From Delphinus delphis (Eukaryota > Chordata > Mammalia > Artiodactyla > Delphinidae): a stretch of 64,000 bases of DNA. The notes under the pieces were generated by a model, which was not told the origin of the DNA, made no database searches, and worked only from the letters and a program-made list of their open reading frames with translations. The position numbers and the translations under genes are program-made. The DNA lies in assembly GCF_949987515.2 (NCBI RefSeq), contig NC_082688.1:81286731-81350730 (forward strand). The letters are read 5' to 3'. Of this stretch, positions 1 through 11,576 are shown piece by piece. Positions within the stretch are counted from its first letter, which is position 1, and each line of letters starts with the position of its first letter.

Positions 1-336
1 GATTTTGGTGCCTGAACAAGTCCCGCCCCAGCCCTGTCTGGCACGTCACCAATCACGCTAACCCCTGTTACACCAGAGGCCCCCACCCACCCTGGGTCTA
101 ATTTGGCTACTGTGGCAAAACTGGTGCCCATTCACAAGTCCATTGTGGTTCTGGTGCCAGCTGGACCCTCGCATTTCTGTTTGTGAGAACGTGGGGTTCT
201 AAGTTAAAGTGAATCAGTCCACAAATGACACTCAAATCGCTACAAATGGAATTGAGAACACTCTGAAAAGCTTCGGCTCTGACGAGAGGAGAGAGGTGAA
301 TTCCTGTCATGACCCCGCCGCAGTCGAATGCTCAAT

Positions 337-373
337 GCACACGCACACACACACAGACACAGACACACACACC
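337..373. repeat. (CA)n imperfect microsatellite
   Basis: A run of CA with GA interruptions within RASEF intron 1. Confidence 0.85.
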
Positions 374-1489
374 CTATATCCTTCTCTCTTTGCCAATCTC
401 GGAAGATACCAGCTCTCACCAGAATGTGAAAATATAGGGAGGGAACCAACAAAAGAAATGAAGAGAATGCATGCAGCATGAACTAACTGCATTCTCAGTA
501 TATGAAGCAGGGAATCAAAGAACATTCAGCAAATATTTATTGAGTACATTTATTGAGTACCTACTGGATACAAACTTCCCTTTCACCAAGATAATGCCCC
601 TGACACCAGAAACTGGCTTCACTAGGTAATTACAACTCTGCTCTCTGTTTCTCCCCAGACATTCTCTTCCCACTTCATGGATTTTTCTTGGCCTGATACA
701 ATCCTCCTTCTGGAATTCTCTTAAGTAACTACATTGCCTTGGCCATTCTGGTTTCACCTGCTGGCTGACCTAGTTCCAGCTTACTGGAACTAGTGGTAAC
801 GGCCCATCCTGACCCTCTGGACCATTTACACCTGCCCAGCTCAGGTTAACAGTGACACCTGGCGGGACACTCCCCCTCCCCAACTTTTAAGGAAAGGAGT
901 CCCTCAGTTTCTAAGAGAAGACCAACTTGAGAATTTAACACACCACCCAGAGAGCATTTTTATTCTTTCGCAGTGCAATATTATTTTCTCTCTAATATTA
1001 CAATTATCGATGACTGAGGACTTTAACCCAAATTTGTTTAATATTTTGATCTAAGAGTTTGAATGATCTTTGAAATGGAAATCACTACCACAGTTTGCTT
1101 TTGCAGGAACCAAACATTCCTATATCTGATATCTGTTCTGCTTAAACTGTACACAAATACCCCCCTAGGATAGGCGTGGGACAGGGTGCCACCTGGGGGA
1201 AGATGGAGTGCCAGGTGGGAAACTAAGGCACCAGATGAAATGGCACAGTTTCCCAGAGAGACAATTTTCCCCCTGGAAGAATATATAATATTTTACGGTA
1301 AACCAAGCCCCAGTATATTATAAAGTGAACGTGACTTCTTTTTTTAAAGGTAAAACCTCAAGAATTCAAAGAAAGTTCCTGCTTGCAGGCAGTTTACTGG
1401 GTTATGTCCACAATACATGCAGATAACTCTACAAATAACCCTCCTGCCTTTACATGTTCTCTGAGGAAATTTTTGAGAAGTATTTCACC

Positions 1490-1622
1490 CACACTATGAA
1501 CTTCCTGAGGGCATGAACCACATCTCCTCCTTCTCTTTGTCTCCAAGTACCTAGGAAGGTACCTAAGACAGTGGCACAAAACAGGCACTCAACAATGTTT
1601 GCAGAATTAATTTGGCTGAAAT
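1490..1622 (+). repeat. L2 LINE 3'-end fragment
   Basis: Diverged match to the L2 3' end. It shows the signature order 'cttcctgagggca', 'cctaagacagtggcac' and 'ggcactcaacaatgtttgcagaatta', equivalent to 'ctccttgagggcag ... cctggcacatagtagg ... caataaatatttg'. Confidence 0.65.
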
Positions 1623-2045
1623 AATGGCAATGACATTGTCAATAAGGAAAGATGTTTATCACATCTGAATGGGAGGAAGGGAAGATGAACAGCTGTATGA
1701 GGAAGTAGAATAGAAGCAACCCAATTTACCAAAACAGCTAACGGCTGCCATAGTAACAATCAGGTGAAGCAATTCAGTTTAGTTCTTTTCCACTTGAACG
1801 AGTACAGGAAGGCAAATATTGTCCTTGTTAATCTCTCAGGGACTTAGGACACAAGTCTACCAGGTGACGCTGGTGCCATTACATTTAATAACATCTCAAG
1901 AGTCGGAAAGGCATCGTGATAATAATGATGTCACCAATAATATTAAGACCTGGTTGTATGCTGATCCTAAGAAGGTCATTTTCATCATTTAAAGGTTAAG
2001 TGTCAAATATTGGCTGCTGAGACTTAGCAACTCTGAAAAGTAGTT

Positions 2046-2047
<2 letters not shown>

Positions 2048-2077
<30 letters not shown>
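2048..2077. repeat. (GT)15 microsatellite
   Basis: Uninterrupted GT dinucleotides in RASEF intron 1. Confidence 0.95.
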
Positions 2078-2083
<6 letters not shown>

Positions 2084-3070
2084 CGGTGTGGTCTGACTCT
2101 TATTCTTAATATTGTTACCTTTTTAAACTAGCTGGACCCAAACCAAGTTACAGATGAAAGATGATTCAAAGTATATGGTTTATAGCGAAGTTTAAATTTT
2201 TCTACTTCCCTGGTGGAGACACTGCATTTTCACTCATTTGTAAGTAACAGAAAAGATGGGTATCAAGCCCACTTTCTCTACACAATCTCTCTTATACTGC
2301 AGTGAGTAAACTTCCATGCCCAGTATTCCTGAACTTTCCAAACAGGAGGGAGAAGCTGGGCGGAGGAAGAAGTGAGGACTCCCAGCCCTGCAGGTCTAAG
2401 CGGTGAATGGGTGAGCCAGGCCACTGCTGCCTTCCAGGGCTATTTCCTTTTCTGAGTCTTATGTCTCAGATATGTGAACTGCCAAGCAAAATGTTCAGAT
2501 CTTCCTAATAATGACAACCAGAGATGCATAAAATTTCAATGAAAATCCAGAGAGCAGAAAAACATTTTATAGTATTAAGATGTTTGTAGTGCCTGAGGAA
2601 GAAGTGAAAATAGCTCAAGACATACCATGACTCTAGGCAGAGACAGATGCAAATTAATCTCAATAAAACCTGAATATCTTTCCCACCATGCCCTGAACCT
2701 GCAGCAATATAAATGCGCAACAATGTCGTTTTCTACGTAGTAGCAGGAAAACAACAAACACAAAAACCACCATAGAGAATGGCAAATTGGCTAGCAGACC
2801 GGGTCACCGAGCGCTGCTGCTCCGGGTGCAGCCTGGAGGCCAGGAGTGGGAGGTGAGGTAATCAAGTCTCTGAGGTTCGGGGAGCGCTCCTAAACCAGCG
2901 CCCCGGAAGAATCTCCGGACGCTGTGGATTTCACTCCGGCTTGTGAAACTGAGAAATGAGCAGGTGAAACTTTCTCCCCGAACTATGACTCCGAACGCAT
3001 TCCTTTTCCTTAACTCTAGGGGATCCCGTCTTGGAAGAGTTAAAAGTGCGTCGGTGAAAGGAGGAAAGCG

Positions 3071-3231
3071 ATAGAGAGAGAGAGAGAGAGACAGAGACAA
3101 AGAGACAGAGACACAGAGACACAGGGAGGGGGAGAGACAGAGAGAGAGAGAGGGAGAGGCAGAGAGAGAGGGAGAGACACAGAGACAGAGAGACAGAGAG
3201 AGAGACAGAGGAGAGAGAGAGAGAGAGAAAG
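3071..3231. repeat. GA-rich purine tract beside RASEF exon 1
   Basis: About 160 bp of GA units with scattered ACAGAG variants. It reads as a polypyrimidine (CT)n tract in the RASEF sense strand and begins about 106 nt downstream of the exon 1 splice donor. The long minus-strand open frames that encode SLSLSL runs come from it. Confidence 0.95.
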
Positions 3232-3337
3232 GGTCCACTGGGTCTGCACACTCCGAGTGTAAGAGGGAGAGATGGCAGCGTCCCAGGGAGGACAGAAACA
3301 CCACCACCACCTTCCGCTCTGCAAACCACACACGCAC

Positions 3338-3768
3338 CTGGGGATGAACTTGACCTCGTCCCCGAGTCGCGCCTGGAAGTCCTGCCAAGCCTGGCCCGGG
3401 CTCGCCGAGTCCCAGTGGGCGGCCAGTGCCGCCGCCGCGTCCTCGTCGCCCTCGTCCTCCTGGCTGTCCCCGGGGTCGGACCCCACCAGGGCCGCAGTGA
3501 ACGCGGGCTCCCGCGGCCCCCGGCCCCAGCGCCGTCTCCCGCGGTGGGTCCCGCGGAAGCCGCGCGCGAACTCCTGGAAGGTGATGGAGCCGTCGCGGTC
3601 GGCGTCAAGCCGCTGGAACACGGCCTCGGCGTCGGCCGGCCGCACGCGCAGCTCCGCGCACAGCGCGCTGAACTCCTCGCGCTCCAGGCGCCCCGAGCGG
3701 TTCGCGTCGCAGGCGGCGAAGACGGAGCGCAGCCGGGCCAGCTCCTCCAGGTCCCCGTCCGGCTCCAT
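3338..3768 (-). CDS. RASEF: RASEF (Rab45) coding exon 1, partial gene
   Basis: This is the first coding exon of RASEF, a protein of roughly 740 residues in other mammals with N-terminal EF-hands, a central coiled coil and a C-terminal Rab-type GTPase. The visible protein begins [19 protein letters not shown]-hand loop 1 is residues 21-32 (D21, N23, S25, R27, E29, E32) and loop 2 is residues 55-66 (D55, D57, D59, S61, T63, E66). Both are canonical calcium-binding loops. An acidic/alanine stretch ([13 protein letters not shown]) lies at about 102-114, and the exon ends ...GDEVKFIP plus AG of a split Arg codon. The minus-strand splice donor is CAG|GTGCGTG with GT at 3337-3336. The open frame runs past the donor only by reading into intron 1 and its CT-rich repeat. 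The start is supported by a strong context (G at -3 and +4), an in-frame upstream stop at 3879-3877 and no earlier in-frame ATG. The remaining exons lie to the left, outside the window. The identification rests on remembered protein similarity and is strong. Confidence 0.93.
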
Positions 3769-4220
3769 CCCGCCTGTCGGGGGCGACCGAGAGGGCTCCG
3801 GGCCGCGCGGCCCGCTCGGGCAGCGGTGACGGCGGCGAGTCCGAGGCCACCTGCTGCCGCCGGGAGTTGCGGCGAGTCAAGCAGGTTAGGCCACTGGCGA
3901 GAACGTCGGGGCGGGGCAAAGCGCCTGGGTGGGTCGGGACGGCGCGCTCCGACGTGGCTCCGCGCGCGGACCCTGGCTGGGCTCAGCCCCAGAGCGGTGC
4001 GAGCGCGCCCCTAGCCCCGCGCACCAACGCCCGCCGCGACTGAGCGCCCGGCGCGGCCTCACGCACTTGCCCAGCGAGGCCCGGCTCCGCCCCACCTGGG
4101 AGGAGGAGCGCCCCGCTCCGGTTCCCACGCCTTCGAGAGTCCGGCTGTGCTTTCCGTGCTGGCCTCTGGAACCTGTGTTTGGGGCTCCTGGAGCTGGGGA
4201 GCCCGGCCGGAACTGGGGGT
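3769..4220 (-). promoter_or_regulatory. RASEF: CpG-island promoter and 5' UTR region of RASEF
   Basis: The region is very rich in G+C and CpG, and with exon 1 it forms a CpG island of about 3330-4220. GC boxes are visible at 3907-3917 and 4085-4093, and an E-box (CACCTG) at 4093-4098. No TATA box was seen in a plausible position. The transcription start cannot be fixed from sequence, so the split between 5' UTR and promoter is unknown. Open frames on both strands here are products of GC-rich composition. Bidirectional transcription is possible, as for many CpG islands, but nothing seen supports a divergent gene. Confidence 0.75.
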
Positions 4221-5414
4221 GAGGCAGAAGCGTTGCCAGGGCCTTCGGTATAAACAGTGTTTGCTCGGGTAAATCGAGAGCTGGTATGAGAAGCTAACTC
4301 ACTGGATAGAGAGGGGAAAGGAAGGTAGGGGTAGGATTCCAAATTGGTTAACGTTATGTGTATTTTATTATTTTCTGATTCCGGAAAATTGGTAAACTTC
4401 CGTGTATACAAGTTTTCTTACAAACCAAAGTATGAGATTTACCAGAAGACCCCATTCTCTGATTTTACTCGCTTTCTTTAATGCATGTCCCTCCAACGTT
4501 AAGGTCCAACTAGTTAATGCACAGTAGGAATCACATAGATCTTCCAGACGCTCAAATCCAAATAATTTTTCTCAGTCCTTGTCTCCTCAACCTGAGAGAA
4601 AATTAATAACCAAAATCCTTGGCAGGCAGCAATATTTAAACAAGGACTGAGGTAGCTTTTTTTTTCCTTTCAACCAATCTTACGGAAATTATGCAGATGT
4701 ATGTTACCCTTTGATCTTAAACATTTATTTCAACAATGCTATTGTTTCTTTAATATTGGCTGCTTCATGGGTATAAGATCTTTAAAATTCATCCATTTTT
4801 ATCCTCTTAAAAAATCTTGTCTTATTTCCAAGAGACCCTCACTCTGTCATGATTTATGTATATGTTCCCTTTGGTGATTCTCATAGCCTGTGAAAGTGCA
4901 TTTGGGTTATTTTTACTTTATTCACGTCAATTTCCGCCACTTTTTAGATTTTCTTTTATTTATTTCCATTTCTTTTAGTTATGACTCTATTTCACTTATT
5001 CTCATTCTGGATTCTCTTTATTGCTTACTATTTTGTTTTCGATATAATAAAAAGAGGATTTGACTGACACAGTTCCTCAAGCTTGTGTTCTTAAACAGAA
5101 AGCTAAGTGCTAAACATCTGAGGAACTGTTTCTTCTTGTGTAGTACAATAAATAAAGTCAACACGCACAGCATCTGTCAAGCTGTAAATACCACTGATAA
5201 TTACAATCTGTAAATTTAACTGGTAAATTATGAGAGGCATTCCATTAGAAGCCCTGGACTTAGCAATCTAATCGCTAAGTGAATACAGTACTATACAAAT
5301 AGATAGCTAATACATTGAAATGAACTTTATTATCAGTGCAATGTAAATTGTTAGCGATTTTTGAGTTCATGTGCTTTCCTGTTTATTCTAAAGGTTGATT
5401 TTTTCCATATAAAG
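4221..5414. other. AT-rich intergenic sequence upstream of RASEF
   Basis: Composition drops sharply from the CpG island to AT-rich DNA. No gene or confident repeat was seen. Confidence 0.6.
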
Positions 5415-5423
5415 AAGAAATGG

Positions 5424-5709
5424 GGCTTACCTGGTGGCAGAGTGGTTAAGAATCCACCTGCCAATGCTGGGGACACGGGTTCAAGCCCTGGTCCTGGAAG
5501 ATCCCACATGCCACGGAGCAACAAAGCCCGTGGGCCACAACTACTGAGCCTGCACTCTAGAGCCTGTGAGCCACAGCTACTGAAGCCCGCGTGCGTAGAG
5601 CCTGTGCTTCGCTACAAGAGAAGCCACCACAATGAAAAGCCTGCGCACCGCAACGAAGACCCAATGCAGCCAAAAATAAATAAATAAAATAAATAAATTT
5701 ATTAAAAAA
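5424..5709 (+). mobile_element. CHR-type SINE, long-body subtype
   Basis: tRNA-derived head 'ggcttacctggtggcagag' with a B-box-like 'gggttcaagccc', then a body of repeated 'cacaactactgagcc' units and an (AAATA)n tail. It is flanked by a 9-bp TSD (AAGAAATGG at 5415-5423 and 5710-5718). It is a non-autonomous element thought to move with L1 enzymes. Confidence 0.93.
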
Positions 5710-5874
5710 AAGAAATGGCTAGCTTGGTAATGCCTTTAAAGCTTTACAAATTTACTTATTAAACTGAATCTCTGAAATATTATCATTGTTCTTTTAGCAA
5801 TTAATAAATAGCTGTATTTTTCAAAATAGATGAGTTAATAATATTTTTAACTTCTTAGGCAGAAGTGCTTTTTT

Positions 5875-6087
5875 AGTTTTTTGTGTTTTTTTTTTTGCGG
5901 TACGCGGGCCTCTCACTGTTGTGGCCTCTCCCATTGCGGAGCACAGGCTCCGGAAGCGCAGGCTCAGCGGCCATGGCTCACGGGCCCAGCCGCTCCGCGG
6001 CATGTGGGATCTTCCCGGACCGGGGCACGAACCCGTGTCCCCTGCATCAGCAGGCGGACTCTCAACCACTGCGCCACCAGGGAAGCC
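5875..6087 (-). mobile_element. CHR-type SINE, short-body subtype
   Basis: Minus-strand copy with poly-T (tail), 'gcggtacgcgggcctctcac' and, at the right, 'caccagggaagccc' (head). A perfect 15-bp TSD lies at 5860-5874 and 6088-6102. Little divergence suggests a fairly recent insertion. The open frames across it on both strands are SINE reads, not genes. Confidence 0.94.
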
Positions 6088-6295
6088 CAGAAGTGCTTTT
6101 TTTGAAGACTGCTCATGCAACTTCCTTCATTAACTCACTCTGACCTTTGCACTCAATTGTAAATTCTTATATTCTTTCACCTGCTTTGTCCTTTCTGTAA
6201 GCCCCTTCATTGAAGGGTCGTCAAGAAACATGGATTATTCCAAATGTCTTGTGTACACATCTCATTTCCACTGATGTGAATCTGCTCCACACCTA

Positions 6296-6765
6296 CTGTA
6301 ACAGTTATCTATCACTACATAACAACACAACAAACACCTAGTGATTTAAAACATCAACCATTTTATTTGTTCAATATTTCATTGCCATCAACTTGGGCAG
6401 GGCTCCAGTAGGTGGTTTTTCTGCTGGCCTGCCTAGGATCATGTAGTCATGGTAGCTTTATTGTGGCTGCATGGTCTTAAGTGTCTAACTCATGTCTGAA
6501 TTTGGTGCTGGCTTTTAGCTGGATATGTCTTTAGGAGGCTAGCACTGGCTTTGTCATATGGTGGCAGTGTCTCATGAGCGTAAGCCCCAGTGCACAAATG
6601 TTTTTCTAGCCTCAGCTTGTGTCGTGTTTGTTGATATTCCATTGATCAAAGCAAGTCACATGGCCAAGCCCTAAGTCAATGGGGGAGGGGATTATACAAG
6701 GTCATGGATACAGGGAGATGTACTTTATCGGGGGCCCTTACTATAACAATATACCATACCTAGCC
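6296..6765 (-). mobile_element. MLT1-type MaLR LTR
   Basis: On the minus strand the element ends with 'aataaaatggttgatgtttt' followed by a 'cactaggtgttt...atagataactg' motif, the hallmark of MLT1 LTR 3' ends. Inner text such as 'catggccaagccctaagtca' also fits. It is an old, diverged LTR. Confidence 0.65.
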
Positions 6766-6879
6766 TCTAATACATTCTCTTGGGCTCCTGTCCTTGATTT
6801 CCTGTTCATTCTACAACCACAGCTGGACAGTCCTTCTTAAACATCAATTATTCTGTCATTCTGGAACTCAGTCGTTCTG

Positions 6880-7092
6880 AATCAGTGGTAATTTTGTTCC
6901 CCAGGAAACATTTGGCAATATCTGGAGACACTTTTGGTTGTCACAATTCGAAAAGGGGGAGATGCTAGTAGTATCTAATAGGTAGATGCCAGGGATGCTA
7001 CTAAACATCCTATGATGCACAGGCCCAGCCACCTATAACAAAAAATTATCTGGTCAAAAATGTCAATAGTCCTGAGACTGAGAAATCCTGCA
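6880..7092 (+). mobile_element. MER20 DNA transposon (hAT-Charlie)
   Basis: Nearly full-length match to the roughly 219-bp MER20. It has 'ccccaggaaacatttggcaa', 'tctggagacacttttggttg', 'gccagggatgctactaaaca' and 'gagactgagaaatcctg' in order. It is non-autonomous and inactive. Confidence 0.85.
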
Positions 7093-7104
7093 CCCTAGCT
7101 CATG

Positions 7105-7265
7105 AACCCCCAGAGAATCAAGGGTAAACTCTTCATCTGGGCATCCAAAATCCTCTACAGTCTGGTCCCATCTTATATATCCAAACATCTCTCCCTTTAA
7201 TATCCATCAGGGCTCCTACTGTCCCCCAGATATGCCACACTTGATTACACGATTAACTTAAGCTT
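7105..7265 (+). repeat. L2 LINE fragment
   Basis: Diverged 'gcatccaaaatcctctacag ... tctggtcccat' resembles the L2 region 'ggcattcaaggccctccatgatctggccc'. Confidence 0.5.
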
Positions 7266-7444
7266 CTCATTGTCATGTCGACAAACATCTTTTAGTTTTT
7301 TTCTCTTCTGCCTAATCAAACCATTTCCCAGCCTCAGGTGAAGAGCTGGATCCTGCTTTTCCTATCAAAGTTTCAATTTCATTGTGGGCTGTCACTTACA
7401 AGGACAGTGCTGAGCGTGTATTATGTCAGCTCAGGCCATAGGAA

Positions 7445-7725
7445 TGTTTTTTTCTTTTCTTTTTTAGTCTTTTTCATGGTTTTATTTTTTATGTTAAAAC
7501 TCTGATTCATCTGGAATTTATTTTGGGTCTGGTGTGAGTTGTAGATTCAACTTTATTTTTTTCTGGCTTTCTACCGAGTTGTCTCAACACCGTTTATTCA
7601 AGAATCTCTTCTCCATGGATTTAAATACCACCTTTAGCATATACTAAATTCCTGTATGTATTGGAGCTTATTTCTGGACTTTCTAGTCTGTTCTATTGAG
7701 GAATCATTCACATCTTGAGCTTATA
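7445..7725 (-). repeat. Old L1 ORF2 fragment
   Basis: Reverse-strand L1 text: 'ttcatctggaatttatttt', 'gttgtctcaacaccgtttat' and 'atttctggactttctagtct'. It is strongly diverged, with no intact frame. Confidence 0.7.
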
Positions 7726-9369
7726 AAAAGATTCCTAAAGGAGTCCTATTGAGTTGCCTTTTGTATTTTTAAGTGTTTAAAGTACCTCACAAGGTACTAA
7801 GGAGTGCTTTTGAATATTTCCAGCAATATACTCAGGGGAAGCCCAAGGTTATATAATCTGTCTCTAAGTTTTTGAAGAATTAAGAGGAAAGAGAGGAGAA
7901 GAAAGAAATAGGAGGCATTTCTTTTCTGTTTTAGCATCCAGAAACAGCTAGTGAGGAATTGGAGATAACAGAGCAGCCTTTGAGAGCCAGTGAATTGGTA
8001 GGTAAGGAGAGCTTGCTTGCAGTTATCAGCATGACTTTTAAGAAAGATCAGCTTGCTTTGTGGCTGCTCAAGGATTTTAAAAATCAGAGATAATCTTGTT
8101 AGAGCATGTTTCTCAAAAGAGTGAAAAGATACTACTGTGATCAAATACATTTCTAAAACACAAATACATTTGGAAAAGAACCCTACTGTATCCCTTCTTG
8201 GATGAGATAAAGAAAGCTGTTTATACTTGTTTAATCTAATATTTCCTAAATGTATTTGACCATGGAAGCTTCTAGTTTTGGGTTTTTTGTTTTTGTTTCA
8301 GTTTCTGTGGGCTTTCCACAGAGTTTGTGCTCTTGAGAACATACTTTGGGAAATCTTGTGATAGACAATGACTAGGATGATGAGTCATGAGAAATTATCC
8401 TTTGCCACTACATCATAAATTGATCCAACTTTCTATAGCTGGGAATGAGCACCACCCCTTAACCTCTTCTTCACCCAGTAAATGGAAGAGGCTTTTAACA
8501 GAAGCCTATTGTAATCTACCCTATAGGAGTCCCTACAGGTACAAGAGCCTTCCTCAGAGCCTTCCTTAACACTGAAGTTACTCTGACCCAGAAAGATCTG
8601 ATAAGCCTGTTAAGATGGAACTAGATATCCAAGTAATGGTATACCACTGAGGAACCAATTAGTAGGTTCAGGAACTCTCTCAAACAAACACAGCCTGCAA
8701 GAGCTTGTGTCTTAGTTTTCTCATGAGTATCTACTCAAGGCTTACTATTCCTAAGGAAGTTATAGAAAAATTTTGAATATTTTACAAAGAAGAATATGTC
8801 AGCAAATTTACATCATAGTGATTTACTTACTCTTTATGTAAATACGGAAAAAGAAAAACACCCACAAACCCAGAAAGTACGAATAGGAACATTTTATCAT
8901 ATTCACATCAGATTTTTTTTTTTTTTTTAGAAAATAAAGAATTATGGACCCAGTTGAACTTACTCTTTGATTGCCTATCGTTTCTGTAATCAATAGATAG
9001 CATTGTTATATGTATGTATGTGCTGGCAGTCAGACTTCGGTAAATCTTTCACTGTAAAAAATTAAGTATCTCTATAATGCTCCAAACAGTATCAAACGCC
9101 ATTTTACAGACCAGAGCAGAGTTGGCCTCCAGTACTAGAACTGAGTGAGAAGTGTTGAATTTCAAACTTCTGATCCCATTATGTGATGACCAAGCAAAGC
9201 TCATATGTCATTTCCCCACATTGGTAAACCATGTATCTGATACATCTTGCGCCTCTCAGTTGAGACAAAAGTTTGCATTTCATATTATATATGCAGGAAA
9301 TAAAGAGAGAGAAATTGAGTCCAGTGCAAATATATCCATCTCAACTTTTGGACAGTAGAACAAGGCCAA
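7726..9369. other. Intergenic sequence without a recognised element
   Basis: No gene, exon or confident repeat family recognised, apart from a poly-T run at about 8911-8928. The open frames here are short and lack recognisable protein motifs. Confidence 0.45.
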
Positions 9370-9615
9370 CTGTGGTAAGCAGAATTCTTCAGTAGCCCCC
9401 ATATTCCCACTTCTTGGTGTACGTGCTCTGAATAATCCCCACCTTTTCAAAGTGACCAAGCCTTGTGAATTGGATGGGAGAATCATTCCCGTGATTACAT
9501 TATGTTGTGTAAGACTCTGAGCAGCCTGGAGTGACAATTCTCCTGCTGGTCTTGAAGAAGCAGTAGCTGCCATATTGTGAGAGGGCCCTATAGCTAGGAC
9601 CTGAGGGCTTAGATT
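9370..9615 (+). mobile_element. MLT1-like LTR fragment
   Basis: Begins 'tgtggtaagcagaattct' and continues with 'tgtgaattggatgggag', 'ccgtgattacattatgtt' and 'gctgccatattgtgagaggg', a pattern of MaLR/MLT-type LTRs. Subfamily not assigned. It abuts the next L1. Confidence 0.5.
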
Positions 9616-9635
9616 TACTGTGATTAATTGTGTCT

Positions 9636-11570
9636 TCTCTAGAGTTCCATGTAAATAGAATCATACAGCATGTACTCTCACATGCATGGCTTCTTTTGCT
9701 CAGCATAATAATTTTTAGATTAATTTATATTGTTGTATATCTCAGTAATTCATTCCTTTCTAGTAATGAATAGGAGTACATTATATATACATATACCACA
9801 GTGTGTTTATCCATCACTTTGTTGATTGGCTTTTGGGGTATGTCCAGACTTTGGCTATTGTGAATAACGCTGCTATAACTATTCTTGTACAAGTCTGTGT
9901 GAAGGAACACGTGTCCATTTCTCTTGGGTAAATTCCTAGTAGTGAGATGGTTGGATCACATGGTAGGTATATGTTTAGCTCTACAAGCAACTAAGTGCTT
10001 TTCAAGGTGATTGGTTTTACATTCCTATCAGCAATGTAAGAGAGTTCTAGTTACTTAGTTGCTCCATATTCTTGCCAACGCTTGGTAGTATCAGTCTTTT
10101 TAATTTTAGCAATCCTAATGGATATGTACTCATATCCCATTGTGGTTTTAATTTGCATTTCTCTGATGACTAATGATGTTGTACAACTTTTCATATGCTT
10201 ATCAGCCATTCTTGTATCTTCTTTAAGGAAATCTCTATTCAAGTCATGTGCCCATTATTTATTGGGTTGCCATCTAATTAAGTTGTAAGCATTCTTCATC
10301 TATTCTGCAAACAAGTCCTCTGTCATGTATATGTACTTTGAAATTTTTCTCCCATTCTCTCCTTTGCCTCTTCAATTTCTTAATGGTATCTTTTGAAGAG
10401 CAGATGGTTTTAGTTTTGATGAAATCTACCTTATCAGTGTTTTATTTTATGGTTTATACTTTTGTGAGCACCTAAAAAATCTTCATCTACCCAGAGTTGC
10501 AAAGATATTCTTTATGTGTTTTAGAAATATAGATTTATCATTTACTGTTGCATCTATAATCCATTTTGAGTGAATTTTGCGTATTGGGTGAGTTAAAAGT
10601 TGAAGTTTATTTTGTTCTTTATGGATAGCCAGTTCTTCTAGCACTACTTAAAAAAAAAAACTGTCCTCTCCCATTGAATGGCCTTTATCAGAAATCAAAT
10701 GACCATATATGTGTGGGTCTATTTCTGGACTCTCTATTCTGTCCTGTTGATTTGTATATCTGTCCTTTTACCAACACCATATGGTCTTGATTACATTGCT
10801 TTAATAAGTCTCAAAATCAAGTACTTTAGTATAACTTTGTTATACTCCAACTTTGTTACTCTTTTTCAAAATTGTATTGGATATTCCTGGTCCAAGGTAT
10901 TTCCATATAAATTTTAGGATCAGTTTTTCGATTTATACAAAAATATATCCTGGCACTATGATTGTGTTGAATTTTATAGATCAATTTTGGCAGAATTGTT
11001 ATCTTAATATTAAGTCTACCTATCAGTGAACATGATATATCTCTTGTTTATTTGTTGCCAACATATAAAAATTCAATTGTTTTTGGTATTATGATGAACT
11101 TATATCCTGAGACCTTGCTAAACTCACTTGTTAGGTCTAGTGACTGTTTGGTGTAATTCTTAGGATTTTCTCATATACAGTCATGTCGTCTGTGGGGAAA
11201 AAAAGGATAGTTTTACTTTTTCATCTCTAATCTGTGTGTCTTTTATTTCTTTTTCTTGCTTTATTACACTGGTTTGGATTTCTAGTACAATATAGAATTG
11301 CAGTGATAAGAACAGATTGCCTGCTTTGTTCCTAATCACAGAGGGAAATCATTCAGTCTTTCACTATTAATTGTGATGCTAACTATAGGTTTTTTTGTAG
11401 AAGCCTTTTATTTGGTTTAGGAAGTTCTCTTCTATTCCTACATTGCTGAGAATATTTATCATGCGTGGATTTTGCATTTTGTTAGATGCTTCCAGCATTT
11501 ATTTAGATGATCATGGCTTTTCCCCCTCCCTTATTCTGTTAATGTGGTAAATTATATTGATGAATTTTCA
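9636..11570 (-). repeat. Long decayed L1 fragment
   Basis: About 1.9 kb of reverse-strand L1, from the 3' region ('ttttgctcagcataataatt', the reverse of the 'ttatgctgagc' region) into ORF2. The reverse of the 'gggaatgtaaat...' segment and 'gagaccttgctaaactcac' can be read. Frames are broken throughout. Confidence 0.85.
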
Positions 11571-11576
11571 AATTTT

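Larger units (their letters stand above)
1..3337 (-). other. RASEF: 5' part of RASEF intron 1
   Basis: This is sequence downstream of the exon 1 donor in the gene's direction. It contains no further recognisable RASEF exon. It holds short simple repeats, an L2 fragment and the GA-rich tract listed separately. The rest, including about 560-1490, 1620-2045 and 2080-3070, is unique-looking sequence. Confidence 0.85.

Noticed and set aside
2804..3608. Long minus-strand frames (194 and 225 residues) with SLSLSL runs
   Set aside because: They are other-frame reads of RASEF exon 1 and of the CT-rich tract in intron 1.
3605..3919. Possible upstream open frame overlapping the RASEF start
   Set aside because: The first codon is TTG, not ATG, so it is not a convincing uORF.
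3272..4222. Plus-strand frames of up to 199 residues in the CpG island
   Set aside because: High GC removes stop codons by chance. The residues are Arg/Pro/Ala-rich and lie antisense to RASEF exon 1 without any domain.
5440..5500. tRNA-like B-box sequences in SINE heads as tRNA genes
   Set aside because: They are tRNA-derived SINE promoters; no complete cloverleaf with a tRNA 3' end is present.
5361..6143. Frames of 70-108 residues such as those containing GRSHMPRS
   Set aside because: Identical peptides recur in every SINE copy in the window, so they are SINE translations.
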